A stretch of DNA of 64,000 nt from Nocardia sp. (GTDB taxonomy: Bacteria; Actinomycetota; Actinomycetes; Mycobacteriales; Mycobacteriaceae): assembly GCF_025465275.1 (NCBI RefSeq), contig NZ_JAODNK010000007.1:1-64000 (forward strand), read 5' to 3'. Positions 53,165 to 63,619 of this stretch are shown here, in pieces. Under the pieces are notes generated by a model, which made no database searches, was not told the origin of the DNA, and saw only the letters and a program-made list of their open reading frames with translations. A program made the translations under genes and the position numbers. Numbering within the stretch: the stretch's first letter is position 1; every line of letters begins with the position of its first letter.

Positions 53165-53602
53165 ATGGCCGATCGAACTCAACGGTCGATCGTGATCGAC
53201 GCCCCCTCGGATCGCGTGATGGCCATCATCGCCGACCTGGAGTCGTATCCGGAATGGGTCGCCGCGGCCCGCTCGGTCGAGGTTCTCGACAAGTTCCCCG
53301 ACGGCCGGGCCCGCACCGCACGCTTCGTGCTCGACGCCGGCGTTGTCAAGGACACCTACACCCTGTCCTATACCTGGCGTCCCGACGGCCGCGCCGTCAG
53401 CTGGACCCTGGCCAGCGGTGAATTGCAGAAGGCGCAGGACGGCACCTACGAGCTGATCGCGCAGCCCGACGGCACCACCGAAGTGGTGTACGAGTTGACG
53501 GTCGACCTGAACATCCCGATGATCGGCATGTTCAAACGCAAGGCGGAGAAGGTCATCACCGACACCGCCTTGAAAGAACTCAAGAAACGGGTCGAAGGCT
53601 GA
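53165..53602 (+). CDS. SRPBCC family protein (TB16.3/Rv2185c type)
   Basis: 145 aa. 'SIVIDAPSDRVMAIIADLESYPEWVAAARSVEVL' and 'DLNIPMIGMFKRKAEKVITDTALKELKKRVEG' match Rv2185c over the whole length. It is predicted to be a small ligand-binding protein. ATG 53165 matches the homologue start; TTG 53156 is closer to AAAGGAAG, so the start is not fully settled. Confidence 0.9.
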   Translation: MADRTQRSIVIDAPSDRVMAIIADLESYPEWVAAARSVEVLDKFPDGRARTARFVLDAGVVKDTYTLSYTWRPDGRAVSWTLASGELQKAQDGTYELIAQPDGTTEVVYELTVDLNIPMIGMFKRKAEKVITDTALKELKKRVEG

Positions 53603-53631
53603 CCGCGAGCAGGTCCGAACGACCCACCCGT

Positions 53632-54894
53632 GTGGAACTGTTCGTCGGCAAGGGTGGGGTAGGCAAGACGACGCTGGCGTGCGCGACCGCGCTGGCCTAC
53701 GCGCGGTCCGGGCAGCGGGTGCTGCTGGCTTCACTCGATCAGGCGCATTCTCTCGGTGACGCACTGGGATTCAGATTCCAGCATCAGCCCGGCACGGTGC
53801 CCGGGGTGGCGGCGGTGCAGCCCGGCCTCGATGTGATCGAGGTGGATTCCCTTGCGCTGCTGGAAGATCGGTTCCGCACGGTGCTGCTCATGGTGTCCGG
53901 CGCCGGTCACGATCACGGAGTCGATCTCGGCGCACTCGATCCTTCCGAGCTGACGGGTCTGCCCGGCGTCCAGGAACTGCTGGCCCTGCTGGAGATCACC
54001 GAATTCGCCAAGACCGCGCGGTGGGACGTGATCATTCTCGACTGCCCGCCGTCGGCCGATATGCTCCGCATCCTCACTGCCCCGGACACCTTGCTCGGTT
54101 ATCTCGAGCGGGTCTGGCCCGCGCATTCCCGCACCCTGACCGTGGTGGGCGGCGACCTGCGCCGCGCGGTGCTCGCGGTGACGGTCGAGCAGATCGTTGC
54201 CTCGGTCACCGCCGCCCGCGACCTCATCGCCGATCGCGCCCGCACCGGTGCGCGCCTGGTCACCGCGCCGGAGCAGGTTGCGGTGGCCGAATCCGCCCGG
54301 GTCCGTTCGGCGGCGGCGCTGCTCGGCCTGCGCCTCGACGCGGTGCTCGTGAACAAGGTCCTGCCCGAGGTTCCGCCGCCCGACTACGGTGGTCCGATTC
54401 ATCCCGCCGTGCAGTGGTATCTCAACCGCCGTGGTGAGCAAACGGATGTGGTGGCCGATCTTCGCGAGCGCATGGGCGGCGTCCAGGTGCAGGTAGTGGC
54501 GCACGCCGGAGCCGAACCGGTGGGGCTGGGCTCGCTGACGGCACTGTCCTATGCGGTCGATGCGAGTGGTAACTGGGTCGGATCGGGTCCTGTCCCTATG
54601 CTTGGCTCAGATGTGGATGGTGTGCCGGCCGTCTCAGCCGGACCTGTGGTGCGGCTCGAGGCGGGCGCGGGCGTGCATTCGGTGTTCGCCATGCGTATGC
54701 ATCTACCCGTGGTCGATCCGTCGACCCTGCAGCTGGGACGAGTGGAGGACGATTTGATCGTGGGAGCGGACGGGGTCAGGCGCCGATTGCGACTGGCGCC
54801 GGTATTGCGGCGGTGCACGGTCGATGCCGCCGAACTCGACGGCGACCAATTGGTGATCCGATTCCGGCCCGACCCGCAGGTCTGGCCGAAATGA
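53632..54894 (+). CDS. ArsA/GET3-like ATPase (Rv2184c type)
   Basis: 420 aa. The deviant Walker A, GKGGVGKTT, lies at about 6-14, with 'ILDCPPSADMLRIL' (switch/Walker B) and 'VLVNKVLPEVP'. The C-terminal HSP20-like domain (about 345-420, ending 'LVIRFRPDPQVWPK') is typical of actinobacterial ArsA-like proteins. There are no arsenite-binding Cys, so a targeting or chaperone role is more likely than arsenic export. Start GTG 53632. Stop overlaps the next gene (ATGA). Confidence 0.92.
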   Translation: MELFVGKGGVGKTTLACATALAYARSGQRVLLASLDQAHSLGDALGFRFQHQPGTVPGVAAVQPGLDVIEVDSLALLEDRFRTVLLMVSGAGHDHGVDLGALDPSELTGLPGVQELLALLEITEFAKTARWDVIILDCPPSADMLRILTAPDTLLGYLERVWPAHSRTLTVVGGDLRRAVLAVTVEQIVASVTAARDLIADRARTGARLVTAPEQVAVAESARVRSAAALLGLRLDAVLVNKVLPEVPPPDYGGPIHPAVQWYLNRRGEQTDVVADLRERMGGVQVQVVAHAGAEPVGLGSLTALSYAVDASGNWVGSGPVPMLGSDVDGVPAVSAGPVVRLEAGAGVHSVFAMRMHLPVVDPSTLQLGRVEDDLIVGADGVRRRLRLAPVLRRCTVDAAELDGDQLVIRFRPDPQVWPK

Positions 54895-55880
54895 CCGCCC
54901 CGCACGATCATCCGCGCGCCGGCCATCCGGACGATAACTTCAGCGAATTCGCCGAGGAGTTGCGGTTGCTGGCCGAAGCGGTGCTCGAGCGTGTCGAACC
55001 GGTATTGCGCCGCACCGCCGCCGACGGCCGGACCCAGTGGTCCAGCTGCGCCTGGTGCCCGGTGTGCGCTGCCGCGGCGGTGGTTCGCGGTGAGCACCAT
55101 GATGTGGTCGCGGCCATTGCCGACCACGGCACCGCCATTGTGACCGTGCTGCGCGAGGCTCTCGCCGGTGTCCCCGTCGAACCCGTGCTGCCGCCGGATC
55201 TCGATCCGGAGTCGCCGGAATACCAAGCTTGGCTTCATGATTCGTTCGGCCACGGCGATTTCTCCGGTGCCCACGCCGGGCGCGCCGATACTTCCGAGGG
55301 CCAGGCCGCACCCGATGATCCTTTGTCGACCGAGGCCTCCGATGCGGATTCCGCCGCGCCCGGTGCCCGGGGTTCTGGTGCACATACCGGTCCGAGCGCC
55401 GCACTTGCCGGGCTGATCGCCCGCTTCGCCGCCGGTGCCGCAGGTGTCGCCTCCGAGCGTCGCGCGCGTGCCGCGGGTGAACCTGACCAGCCGGACAGCG
55501 GTGCGTCGGGCAATGCCTCCGAAGCGGATACGGGTGCACCGAACAGGGCTGAGACACGCGGCCGCGCGGGTGCGCAGTACGGCGCGGACGTCCGCGCCGG
55601 CGCCGGTGTACAGGGCGCGAGCGGTCGCGGCGCAGCGCCCACCAACAGTCGTTCCGGCGATGATGCCGAATCCGGTGCGCAGGCGCACGGCACCGCCGCC
55701 GGTCCGGAGGCCGCCGATCCGTTCGGCCGCGGTCCGGGCACCGCACGGCGGCCAGGCGACAGGGCCTCGACGCAGGCCGGTGGCCCACCGAGCGCTGACG
55801 GTGGCGATCAGGCCGTCCGCAGCGGACAGGGGGCGACGCGAGCCGGGTATGTGCCCATCAATGTGACCATCAAGGCATGA
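54891..55880 (+). CDS. Rv2183c-like protein with long disordered insert
   Basis: 329 aa. The first 100 residues form the conserved domain ('NFSEFAEELRLLAEAVLERVEPVLRR', 'WSSCAWCPVCAAAAVVRGEHHDVVAAIADHG'), with two Cys in C-x-x-C that may bind metal. About 200 residues of Gly/Ala/Asp/Ser-rich low-complexity sequence follow, and the C-terminus ends YVPINVTIKA. The M. tuberculosis homologue is only about 126 aa, so the insert is an expansion. ATGA overlaps on both sides couple it to the ArsA-like gene and to glk. Function unknown. Confidence 0.8.
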   Translation: MTAPHDHPRAGHPDDNFSEFAEELRLLAEAVLERVEPVLRRTAADGRTQWSSCAWCPVCAAAAVVRGEHHDVVAAIADHGTAIVTVLREALAGVPVEPVLPPDLDPESPEYQAWLHDSFGHGDFSGAHAGRADTSEGQAAPDDPLSTEASDADSAAPGARGSGAHTGPSAALAGLIARFAAGAAGVASERRARAAGEPDQPDSGASGNASEADTGAPNRAETRGRAGAQYGADVRAGAGVQGASGRGAAPTNSRSGDDAESGAQAHGTAAGPEAADPFGRGPGTARRPGDRASTQAGGPPSADGGDQAVRSGQGATRAGYVPINVTIKA

Positions 55881-56869
55881 GGGGCGGTGCACAGGTGCCG
55901 TTGACTGTCGGAATCGATGTGGGCGGCACCAATATTCGCGCGTCGGTGGTCGACGGTGCGGGTGAGGTCCTCGATACGGTGACCGCGTCCACGCCGCAGT
56001 CGGCAAGGTCCCTGGAGGACGGCCTGGCGCGGGTGGTGCGGGAATTGTGCGGCCGGCACGCGATCGGTGCCGTGGGCCTGGCTGTGGCCGGATTTGTCGA
56101 CGAAGATCGCGCGACGGTGCGCTTCGCACCCCATCTGCCGTGGGAGGACGCGCCGGTCGCGCAGCGGCTCACCGATCGGCTGGGCCTGCCGGTGATTCTG
56201 GAGCACGACGCCAATGCCGCGCTGTGGGCCGAGTACCGGTTCGGTGCGGCGGCGGGCGGGCGCAATGTGGTGCTGGTGGCCATCGGCACCGGCATCGGCG
56301 CGGCACTGCTGACCGGCGGTCAGCTCTATCGCGGCAGTTACGGCGTCGCACCGGAACTGGGCCATCTGACGGTGGTTCCGAACGGCCGGGCCTGCGCCTG
56401 CGGAAAGCGCGGCTGCTGGGAAAGATATTGCAGCGGAACGGCTCTGGTGGATACCGCGCTGGAGATGCTGGCGACCGATCCGGGGCGCTCCACGGTGCTG
56501 GCGCGGGAGGCGGGCCGCGATCCGGGTTCGCTCACCGGTCGCCGGGTGGCAGGCGCGGCACAGGACGGCGATCCCCTCGCCCAGGAGGTGATGGCCGATT
56601 TCGCGCGCTGGCTCGGGCTCGGTCTGGCCTTCGTCAGCGATCTGTTCGATCCGGACCTGATCGTGGTCGCCGGTGGTGTGAGCAGTTCGGCGCCGCTGTT
56701 CCTGGATGCCGCCCGTGAGCATTACGCCGCCTCCATCACCGGTGCCCGGCATCGGCGGCTGGCACGGATTCGCACCGCCCAATTGGGTGAGGCGGCGGGC
56801 ATGATCGGCGCGGCCGAATTGGCGCGCGCCGCGCTCGAAGCGTCGCGAGATGCGGTGCCGGCTACGTAA
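55877..56869 (+). CDS. glk: ROK family glucokinase
   Basis: 330 aa. ATP-binding 'GIDVGGTNIRASVVD' (about 12-26) and catalytic 'EHDANAALWAEY' (the Asp of HDAN). The ROK zinc signature 'CACGKRGCWE' (about 174-183) has three Cys and the second loop 'GTGIGAALLTGGQLYRG'. It phosphorylates glucose with ATP. ATG 55877 overlaps the preceding stop (ATGA); GTG at residue 8 is an alternative. A glk gene occupies a similar place in Corynebacterium as I recall. Confidence 0.92.
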   Translation: MRGGAQVPLTVGIDVGGTNIRASVVDGAGEVLDTVTASTPQSARSLEDGLARVVRELCGRHAIGAVGLAVAGFVDEDRATVRFAPHLPWEDAPVAQRLTDRLGLPVILEHDANAALWAEYRFGAAAGGRNVVLVAIGTGIGAALLTGGQLYRGSYGVAPELGHLTVVPNGRACACGKRGCWERYCSGTALVDTALEMLATDPGRSTVLAREAGRDPGSLTGRRVAGAAQDGDPLAQEVMADFARWLGLGLAFVSDLFDPDLIVVAGGVSSSAPLFLDAAREHYAASITGARHRRLARIRTAQLGEAAGMIGAAELARAALEASRDAVPAT

Positions 56870-57000
56870 AACCTAGGTGAACCGGACACATCGGACAGGG
56901 TGCGGTTGGTCACTGCCAGGTCTCAGCGGTAGGGTGGTTTGGTGAGTGTGGTGCCCGCAACGAGGCCGGTCCCGGGTATCGAATTTGGGGAAAGGACGCA

Positions 57001-57726
57001 ATGTTCTACTGGCTGCTGAAGTTCGTCTTGGTGGGGCCTTTTATCTCTCTCGTCAACCGGCCCAAGGTCGAGGGCGTGGAGAATATCCCACCCGATGGCG
57101 CCGCAATTCTGGCCGGTAACCACCTCTCGTTCACCGATTGGCTGTTCACCCCCCTGGCCAGTCCGCGTCGCATCACCTACCTGGCCAAGGCCGAGTACTT
57201 CACCACTCCGGGACTGAAGGGCCGCCTGCAGAAGTTCTTCTTCTCCGGCGCCGGTCAGTACCCGATCGATCGTTCCAGTGCGACCGCCGCCGAGGGTGCT
57301 TTCGACTCCGCGCGCAAGCTGCTGAACGAAGGCCGTCTGGTCGGCCTGTACCCGGAGGGCACGCGCTCGCCGGACGGCCGCCTGTACAAGGGCAAGACCG
57401 GTGTGGCCCGCCTCGCGCTGGAGACCGGTGTTCCGGTCATCCCGGTCTCGCTGATCGGTACCGACGAGGTCTGCCCGCCCGGACCGTTCCGCTGGCGTCC
57501 GCGCAAGGTCACCGTGAAATTCGGTAAGCCCATCGACTTCTCGCGCTACGAGGGCATGGGTGGCAACCGTTTCGTCGAGCGTGCCGTCACCGACGAGATC
57601 ATGTACGAGCTCATGCGGATGGGCGACCAGGAGTACGTGGACGTGTACGCCGCAAGCCTCAAGAAGAGCGCCTCCGCCGGCACCCGCCCCGAGGCCGATC
57701 GCATCCCCCAGACCATGGCCGGCTGA
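57001..57726 (+). CDS. 1-acyl-glycerol-3-phosphate acyltransferase (PlsC-like, Rv2182c type)
   Basis: 241 aa. The acyltransferase motifs N-H-L-S-F-T-D-W (H-x4-D, about 40-47), 'PEGTRSPDGRLYKGKTG' and 'PVIPVSLIGTDEV' are all present. A hydrophobic N-terminus fits peripheral membrane binding. It adds the second acyl chain in phospholipid synthesis. ATG 57001 has GGGGAAAGG upstream. Confidence 0.93.
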   Translation: MFYWLLKFVLVGPFISLVNRPKVEGVENIPPDGAAILAGNHLSFTDWLFTPLASPRRITYLAKAEYFTTPGLKGRLQKFFFSGAGQYPIDRSSATAAEGAFDSARKLLNEGRLVGLYPEGTRSPDGRLYKGKTGVARLALETGVPVIPVSLIGTDEVCPPGPFRWRPRKVTVKFGKPIDFSRYEGMGGNRFVERAVTDEIMYELMRMGDQEYVDVYAASLKKSASAGTRPEADRIPQTMAG

Positions 57727-57744
57727 GTCACCTCAGCCGAAACC

Positions 57745-57777
57745 CGGGCCCCGAGAGACAGTGTCTCTCGGGGCCCG
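57745..57777. terminator. Bidirectional terminator
   Basis: A 15-bp perfect stem CGGGCCCCGAGAGAC/GTCTCTCGGGGCCCG (57745-57759 with 57763-57777) and a 3-base loop between the converging plsC-like and RNase AS genes. Confidence 0.92.
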
Positions 57778-57794
57778 CGCCATTTTGCCTGCGA

Positions 57795-59920
<2,126 letters not shown>

Positions 59921-59968
59921 ACACCGTTGCGGCATTGAACAACACGGTGTTGCCGTACTGAACGCGAT

Positions 59969-59999
59969 GGGCCCGGACTGCGAAAGCAGTTCCGGGCCC
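59969..59999. terminator. Terminator between aroG and pknL
   Basis: Arms 59969-59981 and 59986-59999 pair over 13 bp with one bulged base and a GAAA tetraloop, followed by GTCTCTTT. It ends aroG transcription and could stop pknL transcription from the other side. Confidence 0.9.
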
Positions 60000-60030
60000 G
60001 TCTCTTTCGGCGCTATTGCGTTTATGCGTG

Positions 60031-62019
60031 CTACGGCAGTGCGACGATCGTAATGGTGGATCCTGCTTCCACATTCCCGCCTGGGACGGTGGACTGCGAG
60101 ATGACGATCGAACCGTCATTGTTGGCCAGCTGACGCACCGTGACCTGCAGACCCAGGGCTTCGAGTTTGGTGCGCGCGCTGGAAACGCTGGCGCCCAGCA
60201 GATTCGGGACTTCGACGGCACTGTTGACGATCAGGCTGACGGTGCCGGAATCGACGGTGGAACCGGCGGCCGGGTCGGTACCGATCACCTGCCCGGCCTT
60301 GATTCTGCCGTTGTACTCGGCTCTGGTGTCCTGCACGGTGATTCCGGCCTTCTGCAGCACCGCCTTGGCCTCGTCCTCGGTCTTGCCGCTCACATCGGGG
60401 ACCTTGGCCGAGACGACACCCTTGCTGCGGTACACCTTCACGCTGCCGCCGGCGGGGAGGACGGTACCGGGCGCCGGGTCCACCTTGGCGACAGTGCCTT
60501 TCGGGGCCGTGCTGCCGACGTCCCCGGATTCGACCGGGATCAGTCCGGCGTCTTTGATCGCCTTCTCGACACTGACAACGTCCTGTCCCGCAGTGATTTC
60601 GGGGACCTTCGGTTTACCGCTGGAGACCAGCACCGCGACCGTCGAGCCTTTGACGACTTTCGTTCCGGCGGCCGGATCGGTGCCGACCACATTGCCGACC
60701 GGAATGATGTCGGACGCCTTCTGCCTGGTCTCGGTCTTGAAACCGGCATCCTGCAGGGTGGTGACCGCGCGCTGGCTGTCGAGCCCGGCGATCGACGGCA
60801 CCGCCGAGTATCGACCCACCCCCAGCCACCAACCGCCGATGCCGAGCAGGAGCGCGAGGGTGATGACGATGCCCAGCCAGATGAATACGGTGCGCCGGGA
60901 TTTGCCGCGATCCTCGATGAGCTCCGACCGCTGATTGCGGTCCTTGACCGGCGGTCCCGGCGGCGGCGCGTACTCGGGCGGCAGCTCGCGTGCGGCGGTC
61001 ATGACGCGGGTGTGCTGCGGCTGCTGCCCCAGGTGCTGGGTGGGCGGATCGGCGGGAATCCAGGTGGTCGCCTCGGTCACGGCGGGCCGGGCGGGAGTGT
61101 GGCGCGCAGGCGCCTGCCACGCCGGTGCGGGCGTCGCGGGCGCGACCTTGTAGCGGGCGCTGACGTGCTCGGCTGATTCGGTCGGAGAGGGCACGCGGTA
61201 GTCCGGCAGCTGCAGTTCCCGTGCGATGCGCCGCAATTCGACTGCCATCTCGGTGGCGTCGGCGAATCGGTGCGACGGTTCGCGCGCGGTGGCGTGCGCG
61301 ACCAGCTCGTCGAATTCCGGTGGTACGCCGCCGATGAGCCGGCTGGGGCTGGGCACATCCTTCTCGACCCGTTGCAGCGCGATCGAAATGGAGCTGTCGC
61401 CGTTGAACGGCGTGCGCCCGGTGAGCATTTCGAAGATGAGGATGCCGGCGGAGTACACATCGCTGCGCGCGTCGGCGCTGCCGCTGGTGACCTGTTCGGG
61501 GGACAGGTAGGCCGCGGTCCCGAGAATCACGCTGGCGGAGGTGATATTCGCCGAGGCCACGGCGCGCACCAGGCCGAAGTCGGCGATCTTGACCTCCCCG
61601 GAGTCGGAGATGAGCACGTTCTCCGGTTTGATATCGCGGTGCACCAGCCCCGCCGCGTGTGCGACGCCGACGGCGGCCAGCACCGGTTCGGCAACCGCGC
61701 GCACCGCGTGCGGGGGCATGGGTCCGCGTTCGCGTAGTAGCTCGCGCAGCGTGCCGCCCTCGACGAGTTCCATGATCAGGAACGGGTGATCCCCGTCCAC
61801 GCCCTGGTCGTACACGGCGACCAAGCCCGGATGCTTGAGCTTGGCGACCGCGCGGGCCTCCAGTTCGAAACGCTGGAGAAATTGCGGATCGCCGGCGAAC
61901 TTGGGGTCCATCACCTTGATGGCGACCGGTCGATCCAGGCGAATGTCCACGCCCCGGAACACCATGGACATGCCGCCACGCGCGATCGGCGCGTCGATGC
62001 GGTAGCGCCCTTCCAGCAT
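60031..62019 (-). CDS. pknL: Serine/threonine protein kinase PknL with four PASTA domains
   Basis: 662 aa from ATG 62019. The kinase domain (about 1-265) has 'IARGGMSMVFRG', 'VAIKVMD', 'HRDIKPEN' and 'ADFGLVRA'. A Pro-rich juxtamembrane linker, one membrane helix (about 375-397) and four extracellular PASTA domains (to 662) follow. PASTA domains bind peptidoglycan fragments. The PknL of M. tuberculosis (about 399 aa) lacks them. The frame continues to 62148 but would overlap the start of the divergent gene; TTG 62031 is another start candidate. Confidence 0.93.
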   Translation of the reverse strand: MLEGRYRIDAPIARGGMSMVFRGVDIRLDRPVAIKVMDPKFAGDPQFLQRFELEARAVAKLKHPGLVAVYDQGVDGDHPFLIMELVEGGTLRELLRERGPMPPHAVRAVAEPVLAAVGVAHAAGLVHRDIKPENVLISDSGEVKIADFGLVRAVASANITSASVILGTAAYLSPEQVTSGSADARSDVYSAGILIFEMLTGRTPFNGDSSISIALQRVEKDVPSPSRLIGGVPPEFDELVAHATAREPSHRFADATEMAVELRRIARELQLPDYRVPSPTESAEHVSARYKVAPATPAPAWQAPARHTPARPAVTEATTWIPADPPTQHLGQQPQHTRVMTAARELPPEYAPPPGPPVKDRNQRSELIEDRGKSRRTVFIWLGIVITLALLLGIGGWWLGVGRYSAVPSIAGLDSQRAVTTLQDAGFKTETRQKASDIIPVGNVVGTDPAAGTKVVKGSTVAVLVSSGKPKVPEITAGQDVVSVEKAIKDAGLIPVESGDVGSTAPKGTVAKVDPAPGTVLPAGGSVKVYRSKGVVSAKVPDVSGKTEDEAKAVLQKAGITVQDTRAEYNGRIKAGQVIGTDPAAGSTVDSGTVSLIVNSAVEVPNLLGASVSSARTKLEALGLQVTVRQLANNDGSIVISQSTVPGGNVEAGSTITIVALP

Positions 62020-62137
62020 CTGGCCGATCAACAGCAACCCTTCCGACTTCCGATCCGCCCAGCGCGGCTCACCCGCGATGGTAGTCGGGTCGGGGTGTGA
62101 TGCGTCCGTAGCGGCACGACCGACTACCGTTGTGGAT

Positions 62138-62506
62138 GTGAGTGCCATTCCCTACAGCGATGATGTCCTGCCGGATTCGGTGACCCTGCTCGCTCTGCCC
62201 GATGTGGCCGAGCTGATGGGCCTGGCCGTGACCCGGGTGCACGCACTGTTGCGTGAGCATCAGCTCATCGCGGTCCGCCGCAACGGTGTGATCGGTATCC
62301 CGAAGGAGTTCTTCGACTCCACCGGCGAGATCGCCAAGCATGTCTCCCCGCTGATCACGGTCATGCGCGACAGCCGGTACACCAACGAGGAAATCCTCGA
62401 GTGGATCTACACCGAGGACGATTCCCTCCCCGGCCGCCCGATCGACGCCCTGCACGGCGACCTCGCCCGTGAGGTCATCCGCCGCGCCGCCGCGGACCCG
62501 TTCTGA
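62138..62506 (+). CDS. Rv2175c-type DNA-binding protein, PknL substrate homologue
   Basis: 122 aa. A winged helix-turn-helix-like N-terminal domain ('LLALPDVAELMGLAVTRVHALLREHQLIAVRRNG') and a helical C-terminal part ('RYTNEEILEWIYTEDDSLPGRPIDAL'). Rv2175c is a DNA-binding protein phosphorylated by PknL; here the two genes are divergent, as in M. tuberculosis. GTG 62138 gives the homologous N-terminus. Confidence 0.9.
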   Translation: MSAIPYSDDVLPDSVTLLALPDVAELMGLAVTRVHALLREHQLIAVRRNGVIGIPKEFFDSTGEIAKHVSPLITVMRDSRYTNEEILEWIYTEDDSLPGRPIDALHGDLAREVIRRAAADPF

Positions 62507-62704
62507 CCCGCCTCCGCTGACCCGCCTCCCCGTACCTTTTGCCGGTCGTGGGGAGCCCGGACGTTGCGTATCGGGCCGGCGGTATGGAGGGGGTCGCCTT
62601 TCGGGGGTACTCCAGGAGTTACCCTCGGCGGTGCGAAATCAGTTGTCCCGTCGGGTAACGAGGCACCGGCGGGTGGAGTGACTCAGAATCTCGAGCCGCC
62701 GGAT

Positions 62705-63619
62705 CTATGCGAGGGCGAATTCCCTTGCGGCGATGCGTAGTCGGCGGTGGCGGGGGACTGCTGCTCGGCGGGTGAAGACGGCGTAGTCGGTGCGTTCGAT
62801 TTCGTCGAGGATGCCGCTGTAGAGGGTGGCGGCGGTGCGGATGGCGGGGCGCACGCGGGGGGTCAGCAGGTCGATGCCGGGGATCGCGGCGCGGTAGATG
62901 CCGCGGTTGACGGCTATCAGGTGGGCCAGGGCGCGGCGGACCCGCTGGTCGGTGCGGCCGGTTTTGCGGCAGTGCCGGAGTAGGTCGTCGTCGACGCCGA
63001 AGGCGGCGAGTTCGTCGGCGGGCAGGTAGCGGCGGCCGCGGTCGAGGTCTTCGGCGATATCGCGCAGGAAATTGGTGAGCTGGAAGGCTTCTCCCAGGGC
63101 CGCGGCGGCGGGTTCGGCCTCGGTGATCGGGGCGACGGTGCCCAGCACCGGGAGCAGTTGCAGGCCGATGGCGGCGGCGCTGCCGCGCATGTAGTCGCGC
63201 AGGGCGTCCATGGTGGGGTACCGGTCGCGGTATTGCGGGCTGCCGGGGATGTCCATGCGCATGGAGTCCAGGAACACCCAGAAGTGCTCGGCCGCAATGT
63301 CATACCGCCGGATGGTGTCGGACACGGCGAGCAGGATGCGGTCGTCGCCGATCGCGGTGGTCTCGGCAGGCGCCTGGGCGAGCCGCCCGCGCAGTTCGTT
63401 CTCGATCCGATCCAGTTGCGCCGCCGACTGTTCGGCCCGCGTCACCGCCGCACTGTCGTCGACAATGTCGTCCACCATGCGCGCGAAGGCATAGAGCGCG
63501 TGCACGGCCGGTCTTCGCTCCGGTTCCAGCAGCCGGGTGGCGAGGAAATAGGTGCGCCCGTGTTCGGCGGCAATGCGGCGGCAGTCCCGGTAGGCGAGTG
63601 CGAGTTCCACCGCACTCAT
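62705..63619 (-). CDS. Phytoene/squalene synthase family protein (CrtB-like)
   Basis: 304 aa. Two Asp-rich prenyl-diphosphate motifs are seen: DDIVDD (near 52-57) in 'YAFARMVDDIVDDSA', and D-I-A-E-D (near 175) in 'NFLRDIAEDLDRGRRYLP'. It condenses two GGPP to phytoene, the start of carotenoid synthesis; squalene-type activity cannot be ruled out. ATG 63619 overlaps the stop of the mannosyltransferase gene upstream (ATGA). In M. tuberculosis a prenyl synthase (idsA2), not phytoene synthase, follows mptA. Confidence 0.9.
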   Translation of the reverse strand: MSAVELALAYRDCRRIAAEHGRTYFLATRLLEPERRPAVHALYAFARMVDDIVDDSAAVTRAEQSAAQLDRIENELRGRLAQAPAETTAIGDDRILLAVSDTIRRYDIAAEHFWVFLDSMRMDIPGSPQYRDRYPTMDALRDYMRGSAAAIGLQLLPVLGTVAPITEAEPAAAALGEAFQLTNFLRDIAEDLDRGRRYLPADELAAFGVDDDLLRHCRKTGRTDQRVRRALAHLIAVNRGIYRAAIPGIDLLTPRVRPAIRTAATLYSGILDEIERTDYAVFTRRAAVPRHRRLRIAAREFALA

